Assembly (NCBI RefSeq): GCF_020511155.1 | Contig: NZ_CP041216.1 | Location: forward strand, 2,542,001-2,606,000 | Length of the DNA: 64,000 nucleotides | Direction of reading: 5' to 3' | From: Shewanella glacialimarina | GTDB lineage: Bacteria; Pseudomonadota; Gammaproteobacteria; Enterobacterales; Shewanellaceae | Shown here: positions 33,201 through 41,065 of the stretch, piece by piece | How the letters are laid out: each line of letters starts with the position of its first letter | How positions within the stretch are numbered: the first letter of the stretch is position 1 | The notes under the pieces: generated by a model | What the model was told of the DNA's origin: nothing | The model's database searches: none | Seen by the model: only the letters and a program-made list of their open reading frames with translations | Translations under genes and position numbers: made by a program

Positions 33201-33758
33201 GCGCTGTGTATCTAATGCGGTAGCCAGCTCTGTGGCGGCATTTTTTGCGCTGGTTTGTTCAGTGGTTAATTGCTGTAAATCAGTTTTGGCGTTGGTTAAT
33301 GCTGCGGCTTGCTCTTTGCTGGCAGTGGCACTTTGTTGCTGTTCGCTGCTGAGCTTTGCAACTTCAACCCGGGCTTGCTGCAACTCGGTTTCATATTTAA
33401 CTAATGCCGCTTGTGCCTGGTTGTATTCTTGCTCAAGTTGATTAGTTGAACCCTCGGCCGCCTTTTGCGCCGCTTCAAGTTGCTTTAACTCTTTGGCAGC
33501 CACTTTTTGCTGAACAACTAACTTATCAAGCGCGACTGAATTATCTTTATAGGCTTTTTCGCCTTTAATAATCGAGTCCGTTAAGCCATCAATAGAATTA
33601 GCCGCGGCCTGTAAGTCTTCTAACTCTTTTAAACGGGCATTAAGTATTTCGCTTTCTGATGCTAATTCAGCTAAAGCCTTTTCAGACTTTTTAGCTTCGC
33701 TTGAAAATAAATCTTTGCCCTGAATGATCAGGTTAATGACTTGGTCTTTAAAGCTCAT
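30285..33758 (-). CDS. Phage tail tape measure protein
   Basis: 1157 aa. Long coiled coils rich in A, Q, K, E (residues about 1-290) are followed by the tape-measure N-terminal-family block (AKAFGVQMSAMMGSIAGGEQ, then LDTAKKAFASLKTFGIDP). A hydrophobic stretch lies at about 560-590. The C terminus is Q/T-rich. It sets tail length and takes part in DNA ejection. At about 0.15 nm per residue the tail would be roughly 170 nm, an inference from the lambda rule. Confidence 0.9.
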   Translation of the reverse strand: MSFKDQVINLIIQGKDLFSSEAKKSEKALAELASESEILNARLKELEDLQAAANSIDGLTDSIIKGEKAYKDNSVALDKLVVQQKVAAKELKQLEAAQKAAEGSTNQLEQEYNQAQAALVKYETELQQARVEVAKLSSEQQQSATASKEQAAALTNAKTDLQQLTTEQTSAKNAATELATALDTQRRELLEVSTATDAASRNKAEYTLQVKTARTELNQLERSLNKNKTELDQNTASLNKAGISMDKLADASADLKQQQIAGEAALKGVNTKLERHNKLLNESQKQAGDFGGSVKSATASLVAMAGAYIGVDRLWESLKSILTAGDEAKAFGVQMSAMMGSIAGGEQATAWIKDFANNTATRLDTAKKAFASLKTFGIDPMNGSLQSMVDYNARLGGSQEKLEGIILAVGQAWAKQKLQGEEILQLVERGVPVWDLLEKVTGKNVTQLQKMSAAGELGRDVIKQLFDEMGKQANGQASKSLERLSGQVNLMSNKWTEFKTIIADSGAYQVAVDFIQSLNEKFDELNNSGQIKQAAQDISDFFTTMIRDGGASITATLENISAFARALNVISGSIRLLANTFTSMVATVGGVFTGLFAFLLEGWAKVIGFLGGDDLSKAFENQAAAIKAVSKAYFDQVEQDGKDAAAAWKQITGEIEQSASSAYKAAGDAATKSAKVQADAANKVANAQQNQGDATDEQTAKIKAFELAMSKAGITTISILREQAAAAKATYEQVKQGAADGVASTNELNQAFLKYAEAAIKAAAAGDQQVDASIRQQAANLGLVDNIDQLIGQYQRLKEVQGNVGNDAEENEVRVANANKGIGTTMENTMGVVVKSAEQAGTSLAGVAEFFTDFLRGVTAEVAELSKGAVAYFKSILYGQTLLIDSSSELDKTIETYRSLTGEINELQNQLAIAIDFTGISTFARKAEIAGKQAQAAYYGQRIELLKMVDALNAAEGGNIGLIRSAERAANSMNLMNDQDLGVLKSAIDSAKSSMDSLRDSAQSTLDTLQDELDGYLGRQDEIEKRRYQQELTEIKAQLTKAERTGDQALINQLREAEKTLSKVYAFRTAEIKAQQESDKQRAITDTQNLKQQTTPQKTVQAPAPQTSSSQTTVAPSSSDTVVLQLQVGNRTFDAQTKRSIVNELVAEIKRLQSVGG

Positions 33759-33787
33759 GGGCTTTCCTTATAACAAATTGCAGACAT

Positions 33788-33815
33788 AAAAAAAGCCTGA
33801 GCAATTCAGGCTTTT
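33788..33815 (-). terminator. Intrinsic terminator after the tail-module antirepressor gene
   Basis: Ten-bp stem aaaagcctga / tcaggctttt, 5-nt loop, with a T run on the - strand. It separates the antirepressor gene from the tape measure gene, so the module ends its own transcript. Confidence 0.85.
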
Positions 33816-33837
33816 AATCAATAATTTTGAGTACAAG

Positions 33838-34617
33838 TTAACCATTAAGCATACTCCCCGAAAGCTTGGCCAAGCCTTTCATTGTGATGCGTACTTGGGT
33901 AGACACTTTGCATAGGCCGCTGCTGTGTTCAACTTCGGTAACTTTATGCTCAACTAATGCTTGTTGTATTTTGTCTTGGTAACCTAACCAACTAGAACCT
34001 TGGCGACGGTAAATCCACTTTTTACATTGCAGCAATAAAAACAATTCTTTAGGGCGTACTTGTAATTGTTTAGCCGCATCGGTAATACACAAGCTGCCAT
34101 CTGCTGTGGCAATACGGTCTAGCGCATCGGCTTTGGGCTGAGTGACTTTTAACAGGTCCTCAAGCCCAATCACCTTTTCAGAATACCCTAACAACAAACC
34201 GCGCATTACGGCTGGGTCGCGCAAGGCTTCCATTGGGTCAATATGGGGTTGGCGTTGATTAAGGCGGTCTCTCATCTCAAAAAACGCTTTCACTAAATTC
34301 TTTTTAAACGCCTTTACCACACCAATGTTACGCATAAAGCTGATCAACAATGTGGCTTGCTGCTCGTTAAGGATGGCAACTTCACGATTTTGACTGCCGC
34401 CAGCGGTGTCAAAGGGTAGCATTTCAAATGCGACCCTTCCAAACTCCTGTAAATCATCAAAATTTTTGCGAATTAATTGAATCACTGTTTTATGGGTATT
34501 ACCCACACCCTCAGCAATGGCTAACGATGTAGTAACAGGCACGCCACTTTGGCAGGTTACAATATTAGCGGCTAATTCTAGTTGCATTTTTTTTGTACTA
34601 TTTGCTATAATCTGCAT
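33838..34617 (-). CDS. Rha/KilAC-type phage antirepressor
   Basis: 259 aa. N-terminal Rha domain (about 20-120: VTTSLAIAEGVGNTHKTVIQLIRKN, then ATLLISFMRN). C-terminal KilAC/ANT domain (about 150-255: ITDAAKQLQVRPKELFLLLQ, then KWIYRRQGSSWLGYQ and QVRITMKGLAKL). Such proteins antagonise CI-type repressors. It lies between major tail and tape measure genes, where tail chaperone genes are normally found, and is flanked by its own terminators. The start codon follows an AAAGGA site that an antisense RNA on the + strand exactly covers. An independently regulated insertion in the late operon. Confidence 0.85.
   Translation of the reverse strand: MQIIANSTKKMQLELAANIVTCQSGVPVTTSLAIAEGVGNTHKTVIQLIRKNFDDLQEFGRVAFEMLPFDTAGGSQNREVAILNEQQATLLISFMRNIGVVKAFKKNLVKAFFEMRDRLNQRQPHIDPMEALRDPAVMRGLLLGYSEKVIGLEDLLKVTQPKADALDRIATADGSLCITDAAKQLQVRPKELFLLLQCKKWIYRRQGSSWLGYQDKIQQALVEHKVTEVEHSSGLCKVSTQVRITMKGLAKLSGSMLNG
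34582..34611 (+). promoter_or_regulatory. Promoter of the antisense RNA against the antirepressor
   Basis: -35 TTGCAT (34582-34587), 18-bp spacer, perfect -10 TATAAT (34606-34611) with an extended TGn upstream. It lies within the first codons of the antirepressor gene and points against it. The predicted +1 is G at 34618, the base next to the antirepressor start codon. Confidence 0.75.
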
Positions 34618-34692
34618 GGTAAATCCTTTGGTTATTTACGATTTGTGTTAATGCTTAAGCCTCGACTGTATTCGCAGTTGGGGCTTTGTTTT
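34618..34692 (+). ncRNA. Antisense RNA covering the antirepressor ribosome site (sar-like)
   Basis: About 75 nt. It starts at the predicted +1 and ends in a terminator: stem 34657-34668 / 34675-34686, 12 bp with two G-U pairs that exist only on the + strand, then TGTTTTA. The first stem-loop pairs GTAAAT with ATTTAC (34619-34624 / 34634-34639). Its 9-nt loop CCTTTGGTT is complementary to the AAAGG ribosome site of the antirepressor mRNA, which folds into the mirror hairpin. This is the layout of P22 sar RNA against ant: a short convergent RNA blocking antirepressor translation. No sequence homology to sar is claimed. Confidence 0.7.
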
Positions 34693-34795
34693 ATGTCCTT
34701 TCCTGTTATCCCTTTTTTATACTCCCCTTTAGGCAACATAAAGCCGTGAGCGATTTGTAGAGAGCCAAGCTCGATTACGTTAAGTTATTGATGAT

Positions 34796-34826
34796 TAAAA
34801 AGCCCACAGCGGTTAACTGTGGGCTT
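34796..34826 (-). terminator. Intrinsic terminator after the major tail gene
   Basis: Ten-bp stem aagcccacag / ctgtgggctt, 7-nt loop, T run on the - strand. It lies 20 bp after the major tail protein stop and insulates the downstream antirepressor from late transcription. Confidence 0.85.
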
Positions 34827-34845
34827 GTTTAAATGTTGATACAGT

Positions 34846-35565
34846 TTACGCTGCACTTCGCACAAAGAACTTCGACTTACCAGTAGCAACAATGCTGCTA
34901 TCGGCCAGTACGCCGCCTTCAATGTCGAACGAGCCGTAATCGTCACCAATCAAGTCTAGCCCTGAGGTGGGCGTAGGCTTCCACTTATAAAACTTAAGCA
35001 CCCACGGCTTGCCGGTTGAATCGTTAATACCGTCAATAACCACACCAACTGTTTTGCCCGATTCCGTTAATGCCTGCAAAGCGTTACCCGCTTGGCTGGT
35101 GTAGCTCACGGTTAATGCCTGCCCCGCAGTAATGGTGCCAGCTGATAACGCGCGAATACCTGCGGCGCTCACCACATAATCTTCATCCAACGTGTAGGTA
35201 ACATCGCCAGCTGTATTTTTAACAACAGCGGCAATTGAGGTATCAATCATTTTAGCGGTTTGTGCCAAGCCATCTAACATGGCAATAATGTCTTCGTCGC
35301 TTACTGGTACAGCGGTTAACACATCGATTTTACCGCGCATGGCCAAGGCTAAGTTTTCATTGTTAAAGTCGTAAAACGTGCCGCTTAGGTTAACCGCTTT
35401 AATTAAGGTCACTTCATCGGCATAACCACCGCCACCGCGATAATTAGGTAACGATTTTGTTTCTTGCTCAATAGCGAGTTTTACACCGCTAACGTTGCCA
35501 CAGTCTCGGCCGTCGATATAAACAATCGCCGATCCAATGTAGCTTTCAACTACAGTTTCGCTCAT
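34846..35565 (-). CDS. Major tail tube protein
   Basis: 239 aa, lambda gpV-like by position and composition. The N-terminal tube domain has GNVSGVKLAIEQETKSLPNYRGGGG, which resembles tail tube subunits. An insert around 110-175 resembles an Ig-like fold (NTAGDVTYTLDEDYVVSAAGIRAL). It starts 4 bp inside the tail terminator gene (ATGA overlap). It polymerises around the tape measure. Confidence 0.8.
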   Translation of the reverse strand: MSETVVESYIGSAIVYIDGRDCGNVSGVKLAIEQETKSLPNYRGGGGYADEVTLIKAVNLSGTFYDFNNENLALAMRGKIDVLTAVPVSDEDIIAMLDGLAQTAKMIDTSIAAVVKNTAGDVTYTLDEDYVVSAAGIRALSAGTITAGQALTVSYTSQAGNALQALTESGKTVGVVIDGINDSTGKPWVLKFYKWKPTPTSGLDLIGDDYGSFDIEGGVLADSSIVATGKSKFFVRSAA

Positions 35566-35987
35566 AGTCTTTCTCCAAATTTAACGGTATGAACTAGGGT
35601 TAAGGTAATGACCGCTAGCGCATGTTTTTCATGGCTTTCGGGCATAATGTATTTACAGGGTTCGGCCTCTTTAAAGCTGATACACATTGGCAACCATGAG
35701 GGTTTTTCCAAATTGCGTTCATCTTTAAAAAAGGCGCTGCGAATGTCTCGCACCAGGTTAATTAAATCGGTGGTGGGGTTGGTGGTTTTGGTGACATTGA
35801 TACCGGCTATCACTTGCAATGCCAGATCGTCACGGTATTTATCTATGCCGTTTTTGGCGCTGAACAAGTCAGTGTGAGGCTGCAAAAATATAAACTTTTG
35901 CTCTTTGGCTGCCCCTTGTGCATAAAAGCCTTCGCGCACCTCTGCACCGTCAACCAGCTGTAAGCGGTTTAAAATGGTTTGAATCAT
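35562..35987 (-). CDS. Tail terminator protein, gpU-like
   Basis: 141 aa with the size and position of lambda gpU, between gpZ-like and major tail genes. MIQTILNRLQLVDGAEVREGFY and PHTDLFSAKNGIDKYRDDLALQVIAG suggest the gpU/minor-tail fold. It caps the tail tube and joins it to the head. Confidence 0.7.
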   Translation of the reverse strand: MIQTILNRLQLVDGAEVREGFYAQGAAKEQKFIFLQPHTDLFSAKNGIDKYRDDLALQVIAGINVTKTTNPTTDLINLVRDIRSAFFKDERNLEKPSWLPMCISFKEAEPCKYIMPESHEKHALAVITLTLVHTVKFGERL

Positions 35988-36011
35988 GGGTACCTCAAAA
36001 ACAGAATTGAA

Positions 36012-36563
36012 CTACTTAGCGTATTGGCCATATTTTTTACGCAGATGAGCAATAATCGGAGGCGCTAACGCCTCACGCATAAAGCCAAAACTGCTTGCCA
36101 CTGAAGGGCCATATAACGCTTTTTGTCCTTTAAGGTCACGCCAGGCGTTATCACCCTTTTTGCGACTAAACATCAATTGATTACCATTGCGGCCAAGCAC
36201 CATAAATGCACCACTAAACCACACAGGCTGATGGCGAATAACGTTAATGCTAAACCCCGCAGCTACCCTTGCGGCTCGCTTACCCACCTTAAAACGTGGG
36301 CTAGCAAATCGCGTTAACGAGCTCGGTCGCATTCTTGCGTTTATTGATGCCCTAAGGGTTTTAGGATTAATGCTGACACTGAAATACTGATCAACATACG
36401 ACTTAGACTTAAAGCCGTATTTGTTAAATATTTCATTTGCGGCTAACGCATTACCAAACTTGGCGGCATCGTCAATGGCTTTAGCAATAGCAGGGGCTTG
36501 TGCGACGCGCATGCGTTTTAGTTCAGCCGTTACCGCATCAAACCCTGTTGCCACTAATGCCAT
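36012..36563 (-). CDS. Minor tail protein gpZ-like
   Basis: 183 aa, basic. Resembles lambda gpZ (tail completion): an N-terminal helix AVTAELKRMRVAQAPAIAKAIDDAAKFG, then a beta-region with RPSSLTRFA. Located in the lambda order W-B-C-E-FII-Z-U-V. Involved in finishing tails for head joining. Confidence 0.75.
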   Translation of the reverse strand: MALVATGFDAVTAELKRMRVAQAPAIAKAIDDAAKFGNALAANEIFNKYGFKSKSYVDQYFSVSINPKTLRASINARMRPSSLTRFASPRFKVGKRAARVAAGFSINVIRHQPVWFSGAFMVLGRNGNQLMFSRKKGDNAWRDLKGQKALYGPSVASSFGFMREALAPPIIAHLRKKYGQYAK

Positions 36564-36571
36564 TTTTATTC

Positions 36572-36877
36572 CTAATAACTCACAAACACAAAGCTAACGC
36601 TAATATCATCTGAGCCATTGTGTTGCGTCAGTCGATATTGATGACCGTTCAGCTCAAACAAATCATCACATTGCACCTTGCCTTCGCTGAGCAAAAACTC
36701 GGCAATGTTCACTGGTTCTAGCACGTATTCGTTACTGCGATCTTTTTCGGTTGGCGGCAGATTGACACTACGGCTATAAGCCGCTTGGCCGGCGCTAGGG
36801 ATAAACTGGCACGGTTGCGCCAGTTTAGTGAACGCACGCGCAAGCTTGGCGGCTATGCGTTCGTTAACGCTAGGCAT
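36572..36877 (-). CDS. Head-tail connector, gpFII-like by position
   Basis: 101 aa. The N-terminal helix (SVNERIAAKLARAFTKL) is followed by a small beta-barrel-like region (YVLEPVNIAEFLLSEGKVQCDDLFELNG). Position between capsid decoration and gpZ-like genes matches lambda FII. It overlaps the DUF2190-like gene by 8 bp. The family assignment is by synteny more than by motif. Confidence 0.6.
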   Translation of the reverse strand: MPSVNERIAAKLARAFTKLAQPCQFIPSAGQAAYSRSVNLPPTEKDRSNEYVLEPVNIAEFLLSEGKVQCDDLFELNGHQYRLTQHNGSDDISVSFVFVSY

Positions 36878-37190
36878 TCACTTTTACCCAAACGCTATCA
36901 CTTGGGTTGGCCGCATCGGCCCACGCTTTACCCGCTAAGGTATTGCCTGATGCAACGCTAGTGATCATGCCATCAGCCTTGATATAAACCTGCCCGCCCT
37001 GAGTAATGTCGTCAGCAGTCACTTTTGGCAACTCAAACACGCCCTCTGTTGCACCTACGCCCGCGTCACCAATGGCAACACTACCCAGCGACACAGCAAC
37101 CAATTTACCTAATAACACAGGTTCACCACTGGCAACGGTGGCCGTGGCGATAAAGTCGATGGTATTACCATCTGCTACACAATTTTTCAT
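36870..37190 (-). CDS. DUF2190-like capsid decoration protein
   Basis: 106 aa from the ATG of MKNCVADGNTIDFIATATVASGEPVLLGKLVAV, preceded by GGGA; a TTG five codons upstream is rejected. The sequence pattern is that of DUF2190, head-stabilising proteins analogous to lambda gpD. It follows the capsid gene across a terminator, a common place for the cement protein. Confidence 0.75.
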   Translation of the reverse strand: MKNCVADGNTIDFIATATVASGEPVLLGKLVAVSLGSVAIGDAGVGATEGVFELPKVTADDITQGGQVYIKADGMITSVASGNTLAGKAWADAANPSDSVWVKVNA

Positions 37191-37221
37191 AAAGGTTTGT
37201 CCCAATTACGTTAAAAATTAG

Positions 37222-37264
37222 CCATTAAAAAGGCCGCTACTTTTGTTAAGTCGCGGCCTTTTAT
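37222..37264 (-). terminator. Intrinsic terminator between capsid and decoration genes
   Basis: Stem aaaaaggccgc / gcggcctttt with an inner act/agt helix, and T runs on both strands. It is inside the late operon, so it probably lowers downstream expression or acts only without Q antitermination. Confidence 0.85.
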
Positions 37265-37294
37265 ATTGTGGAATGTACGAGGTTTTCAGCTAGG

Positions 37295-39271
37295 TTACAC
37301 ACCCGTTGATTTAACCAAACCACGGTGATCAAGCGGTGATACACCTGCATCAATACGCACTTTGGTTGCAACACCATCAACGGTAAAACCTTGTTGCTGC
37401 TCAATGTATGGCGTGTCGATACCATCAAGGTAAGCCACTTCAATCGTGTCTTCACCCTGCGCAGCAGTTAAGTACCACTCTTTGTCACTTTTCGCTTTTA
37501 AGCGAGGTTCAGACAACACCTCAACAAAGTCGCGAATTGGGTTAGCAATACCTGAGTTTGCATCAGTACCTTTAACCGACGTTGACTGAATAATTTGCAA
37601 CACCGCACGCTTAAGATTTGGTGGTACCAACGCAAATGCAGGCATGATGTTTAACGGTGACTCGCCAATCATTTGCGATTCCATTAACTCAGCGGCAATG
37701 CTGAACGCTTCAACGCTTGGCGCGCCCGATGATAAGTTGCCATGCTCAGCATGGAATAAGGCTTTACCGTCATTCATTTTGGCGTTTTTGGTTAACACAG
37801 CCCAAAACAAGTCACCAATAGTGCGCTTAGCGGCTTTACCCATTTTCATCGGTACGCCCATTAACATGTCCATGTCATCGTTAATAACTGTCTGACGAGT
37901 TAACGTAAAAATACCGCCGTAGGTTGCTAAGGCAATTTTTTCAGCGTGGTCGCCAACAGTGATGTACTTGTATTCAGCACCGTCTTTCACTTCTGGTAAG
38001 CTTGTAAACTCACCCATGCCAACACGATGCGCCACTTTAAAGTCACTTAACTGACCTTTTTTAGCGATACGTTCAAAGGTTTCAGCCGCTTCAGCCCACC
38101 CTTTTAACACTGACTTATTGGCCACATCTAACATGATGTTACCGAAATCAGACGAGGTATGAGTAAAGGCTAAACCCACCATTTGCATCACGTTCATACC
38201 CGCACAACCAATGCCGCGATCGGCTAATGATGCACGGGCAAGTTCACGTAAGTTATAACTGCCATAGCCATTGTCTTTTTGTGCCGCTTCATGGCCAGCG
38301 CGTGCCATTAGTTGCGCACGAATTGAATCACCCACAATGTTACCGTTGCTGGCATGAATAATGACACTTTTAGGCTGCACGGCGCATGGCGTAATGCCTT
38401 CGCCAAGCTTAGCCAAAATCATATCTTTGGCTTTGTCAGCATCGATATTCGCATCAGCAATACAGCTGTTTTTAAGTTCAGCCAATTGCGGAAAAGTCGC
38501 AAACGCGGTGTTAATACCGCTAATACGCTCAGTGTTAAATACCATAGCCGCCGCTTGAATATCTGCTTGCGACGGTGCTGCGGGTGCTGGTACTAAAGCG
38601 GCTGGGGCTGGGGCTGGGGTAATAGTGGCTGCTGGCGCAGGTGTGTTTAAGGTGGTAGCACCGATATTGCCCTGTTGTGCTAGCAGGGTTTGTAATGCTT
38701 TAGGCATATTATTAAAGTCCTTCAGTCGTTTAAAATTAATTGATGCAGCCATTTGCATCGGTTCTATCACTTCATCTGCTAACCCAAGAGCAACAGCCTC
38801 TTGTGCTGACAACCAAGTATCTTCTTTGAAAAACTGTCCTAGCTGTTCATCACTTAACTTGCCACCGGCTTTATCTTTATAAGCCTTGCCCATACTTAAG
38901 CGCCACTTATCAAGCAAGTCTGCGTATTCACGTAAATCATCAGCGGTACCAACTGCACCGCCCCAATTACTGTGGATCATCAAAAAGGCATTAGACGGCA
39001 TAATCACGGTATCGAATGCCATACAAATCACACTGGCCATTGATGCGGCTACCGACTCAATACAAATCGACTTTTGGCAAGGCCAACGCGCGAGGATGTT
39101 ATAAATAGCCATGCCATCCATCACATCGCCGCCACCCGATTGAATGTAAGCGTTAATCTGCGACACTTTGCCCATAGCGCGTAGGTCAGTGGCGATTTGT
39201 TTGGCGGTAAAATCCCAGCCAACATCGCCATATAAAATCAATTCGACCACGCCATTGGCAGCACCTTTCAT
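37295..39271 (-). CDS. ClpP-like prohead protease-major capsid protein fusion
   Basis: About 658 aa from the ATG of MKGAANG. The frame is open back to 39430, but that start overlaps the portal gene by 137 bp. N-terminal ClpP/S49-like maturation protease: SGGGDVMDGMAIYN, nucleophile Ser in ASMAS, His in MIHSNWGG. An A/P-rich linker (about residues 210-250) follows. The C-terminal domain resembles Mu gpT-type major capsid proteins (ALFHAEHGNLSSG, then FALVPPNLKRAV). Such fusions are known in phages: the protease cuts itself free after assembly. It replaces lambda's separate C, Nu3 and E. Confidence 0.85.
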   Translation of the reverse strand: MKGAANGVVELILYGDVGWDFTAKQIATDLRAMGKVSQINAYIQSGGGDVMDGMAIYNILARWPCQKSICIESVAASMASVICMAFDTVIMPSNAFLMIHSNWGGAVGTADDLREYADLLDKWRLSMGKAYKDKAGGKLSDEQLGQFFKEDTWLSAQEAVALGLADEVIEPMQMAASINFKRLKDFNNMPKALQTLLAQQGNIGATTLNTPAPAATITPAPAPAALVPAPAAPSQADIQAAAMVFNTERISGINTAFATFPQLAELKNSCIADANIDADKAKDMILAKLGEGITPCAVQPKSVIIHASNGNIVGDSIRAQLMARAGHEAAQKDNGYGSYNLRELARASLADRGIGCAGMNVMQMVGLAFTHTSSDFGNIMLDVANKSVLKGWAEAAETFERIAKKGQLSDFKVAHRVGMGEFTSLPEVKDGAEYKYITVGDHAEKIALATYGGIFTLTRQTVINDDMDMLMGVPMKMGKAAKRTIGDLFWAVLTKNAKMNDGKALFHAEHGNLSSGAPSVEAFSIAAELMESQMIGESPLNIMPAFALVPPNLKRAVLQIIQSTSVKGTDANSGIANPIRDFVEVLSEPRLKAKSDKEWYLTAAQGEDTIEVAYLDGIDTPYIEQQQGFTVDGVATKVRIDAGVSPLDHRGLVKSTGV

Positions 39272-39293
39272 GCTGTAGATACCGCGTTTTTCT

Positions 39294-40853
39294 TTACTCT
39301 CGGTCAAGCTCGCTGATGCGCTTGGCATTAGCATCATGGCGGCCACGGCTAGACTTATTTGGGTCTTTTTCACTTGGGTTTTCTCCGTTTTGTGGCTCAG
39401 GGTCGTTACCCGTAACCATGTCGTTTTCACGGTTAAACTTCAGCTCACGTTGACGTTGGCGTTTAACTTCGCTTGGGTTACGGCCACGGGCTCGCGCCCA
39501 GTCAGCCTCGGTGGCAGCATTACCGGCTATCATCATTTCCCAACCTTGGGACTCTTTGCGGGGGTCAATCCATGGCATGGTAGGGCCGTAATAAACGGCA
39601 TCAAACAAGCTGCGCATGTCTAAGTCTGGCGGTAGCACTAATCGGTCTTGCTTGTTCATTAACTCCATTTGCAACCAGTTACGAAACGCTGGCCGCGCCC
39701 AACCGGCACAAAACCATTGCTGCATAATGCGGTTAGACTCATCTTGCTCAACCAGCTCTTGGCGCTGGCTTGAGTAACTGCCTTGATAATCACGGGCAAT
39801 GCTTGAGTAACTGCCACGAGTCCCCGCAGCACAGGCTTTTAACTGACCATTACGAAAATCAACCAAATGCACATTAGGGCGATTTGACTCAATCATGCCC
39901 ACGTCTTCACCCGGTGCCAGGTCGTCGAACGTCATGCCTGGTGCAATGTTAATTTCACGGCTTAGGCTTTCGCCTTGGTCTGGCGTAAACATACTGGCGT
40001 CACCGCGTTTAATGTAAAACGCTAACGCGGCAGCAATACGGGCGGCTACACGTTCAGACTCTTCATAGTCTTTAATGTCGCCAAGGCGAGTTAAAATGCC
40101 ATGAAAAATACTAATACCGCGCAGCTGGTGCAGGCGCTTAAACAGGCCAAGGTGCAGCATGTTACTGGCGGGTACGCTTTTAGTCTTAAAGCGAAAACCA
40201 ATTTGGTCAGACGGGTGATCAAGCAACACATGGTAATTCACCACCTGCCCCCAACCGTTTACCTCTAACCCCTGGCGAACGCGCGTGGATACATCATTAA
40301 GTTCAAACGGAATGTAATCAGGCTCTAACGCCTCAATACTGTATTGGGTGCCTTGTGGGTTTGGGTGACCAAACTTAGCCGTTTTACCGCGCACTTGCTG
40401 GCCAAACACTTCACCATCACGCAATGCGGTACGTAACACTAAACGCTCAAACTCGGGGCGAGTGTAGCGCCCTGTTACATCGGGTTTTAATGACCACGCA
40501 GCAAATCGGCGCTGAATATCATTGGCTAACTCATCCAGTATTTCACCACTCATACTGCGCGGCTGTGGCTCAACCACAATGCCTTGCGCACCAATTACCC
40601 GCTCTTCCATACGGTCTAAAATGCCAATACTCAGGTCGTGGTTTTCGTCTAACCACCTTGCTTGCTCACGTAAACTTTTACCTGCGGCAAACACCGCTTG
40701 GTTGGCACCGCGCCCTTCTTTATTGGCTTTATGGGTTCGGCTTGGGCTGGCAGCTTCATAACCTTTAAGGTTGCGATAACTCATTGCGGCCGCCTGTCGC
40801 TTTAACGCCCAGCCAGGGGACAAATACGATAGTGCATCGTTAATAATGCTCAT
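39294..40853 (-). CDS. Portal protein, lambda gpB family
   Basis: 519 aa. It has the lambda-portal landmarks: RNLKGYEAASPSRTHK at the N terminus (substrate-like YEAA...R), DENHDLSIGILDRMEERVIG, LGLFKRLHQLRGISIFHGIL, and GSYSSIARDYQGSYSSQRQ before the C-terminal stem. The C terminus is highly charged. It forms the dodecameric DNA gateway of the capsid. The distance to gpW is 8 bp. Confidence 0.92.
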   Translation of the reverse strand: MSIINDALSYLSPGWALKRQAAAMSYRNLKGYEAASPSRTHKANKEGRGANQAVFAAGKSLREQARWLDENHDLSIGILDRMEERVIGAQGIVVEPQPRSMSGEILDELANDIQRRFAAWSLKPDVTGRYTRPEFERLVLRTALRDGEVFGQQVRGKTAKFGHPNPQGTQYSIEALEPDYIPFELNDVSTRVRQGLEVNGWGQVVNYHVLLDHPSDQIGFRFKTKSVPASNMLHLGLFKRLHQLRGISIFHGILTRLGDIKDYEESERVAARIAAALAFYIKRGDASMFTPDQGESLSREINIAPGMTFDDLAPGEDVGMIESNRPNVHLVDFRNGQLKACAAGTRGSYSSIARDYQGSYSSQRQELVEQDESNRIMQQWFCAGWARPAFRNWLQMELMNKQDRLVLPPDLDMRSLFDAVYYGPTMPWIDPRKESQGWEMMIAGNAATEADWARARGRNPSEVKRQRQRELKFNRENDMVTGNDPEPQNGENPSEKDPNKSSRGRHDANAKRISELDRE

Positions 40854-40861
40854 ATTGATTC

Positions 40862-41065
40862 CTAGTTAAATCGGGCAAGTGTGGTGCCCCGTGGGCGGGT
40901 AAACATGCTTAGGGTGCGCTGCCATTCAATGCGGCCTTTACGAATTTGTTCTAGGTCTTCACTGGTCATCAGCTTGCCATTAACGCTAACGGTTTTACCC
41001 GCCAGCACCTCTTTTTCAGCGTCGATATACAGCGCCACCATGTCTGTCGCTTGTTGCTTTGACAT
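40862..41065 (-). CDS. Head-tail joining protein gpW-like
   Basis: 67 aa, the size of lambda gpW, with DMVALYIDAEKEVLAGKTVSVNGKLMTSEDLEQIRKGR matching its alpha-beta-alpha fold. It sits between terminase and portal genes exactly as in lambda and shares one base with the terminase stop. Confidence 0.85.
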   Translation of the reverse strand: MSKQQATDMVALYIDAEKEVLAGKTVSVNGKLMTSEDLEQIRKGRIEWQRTLSMFTRPRGTTLARFN

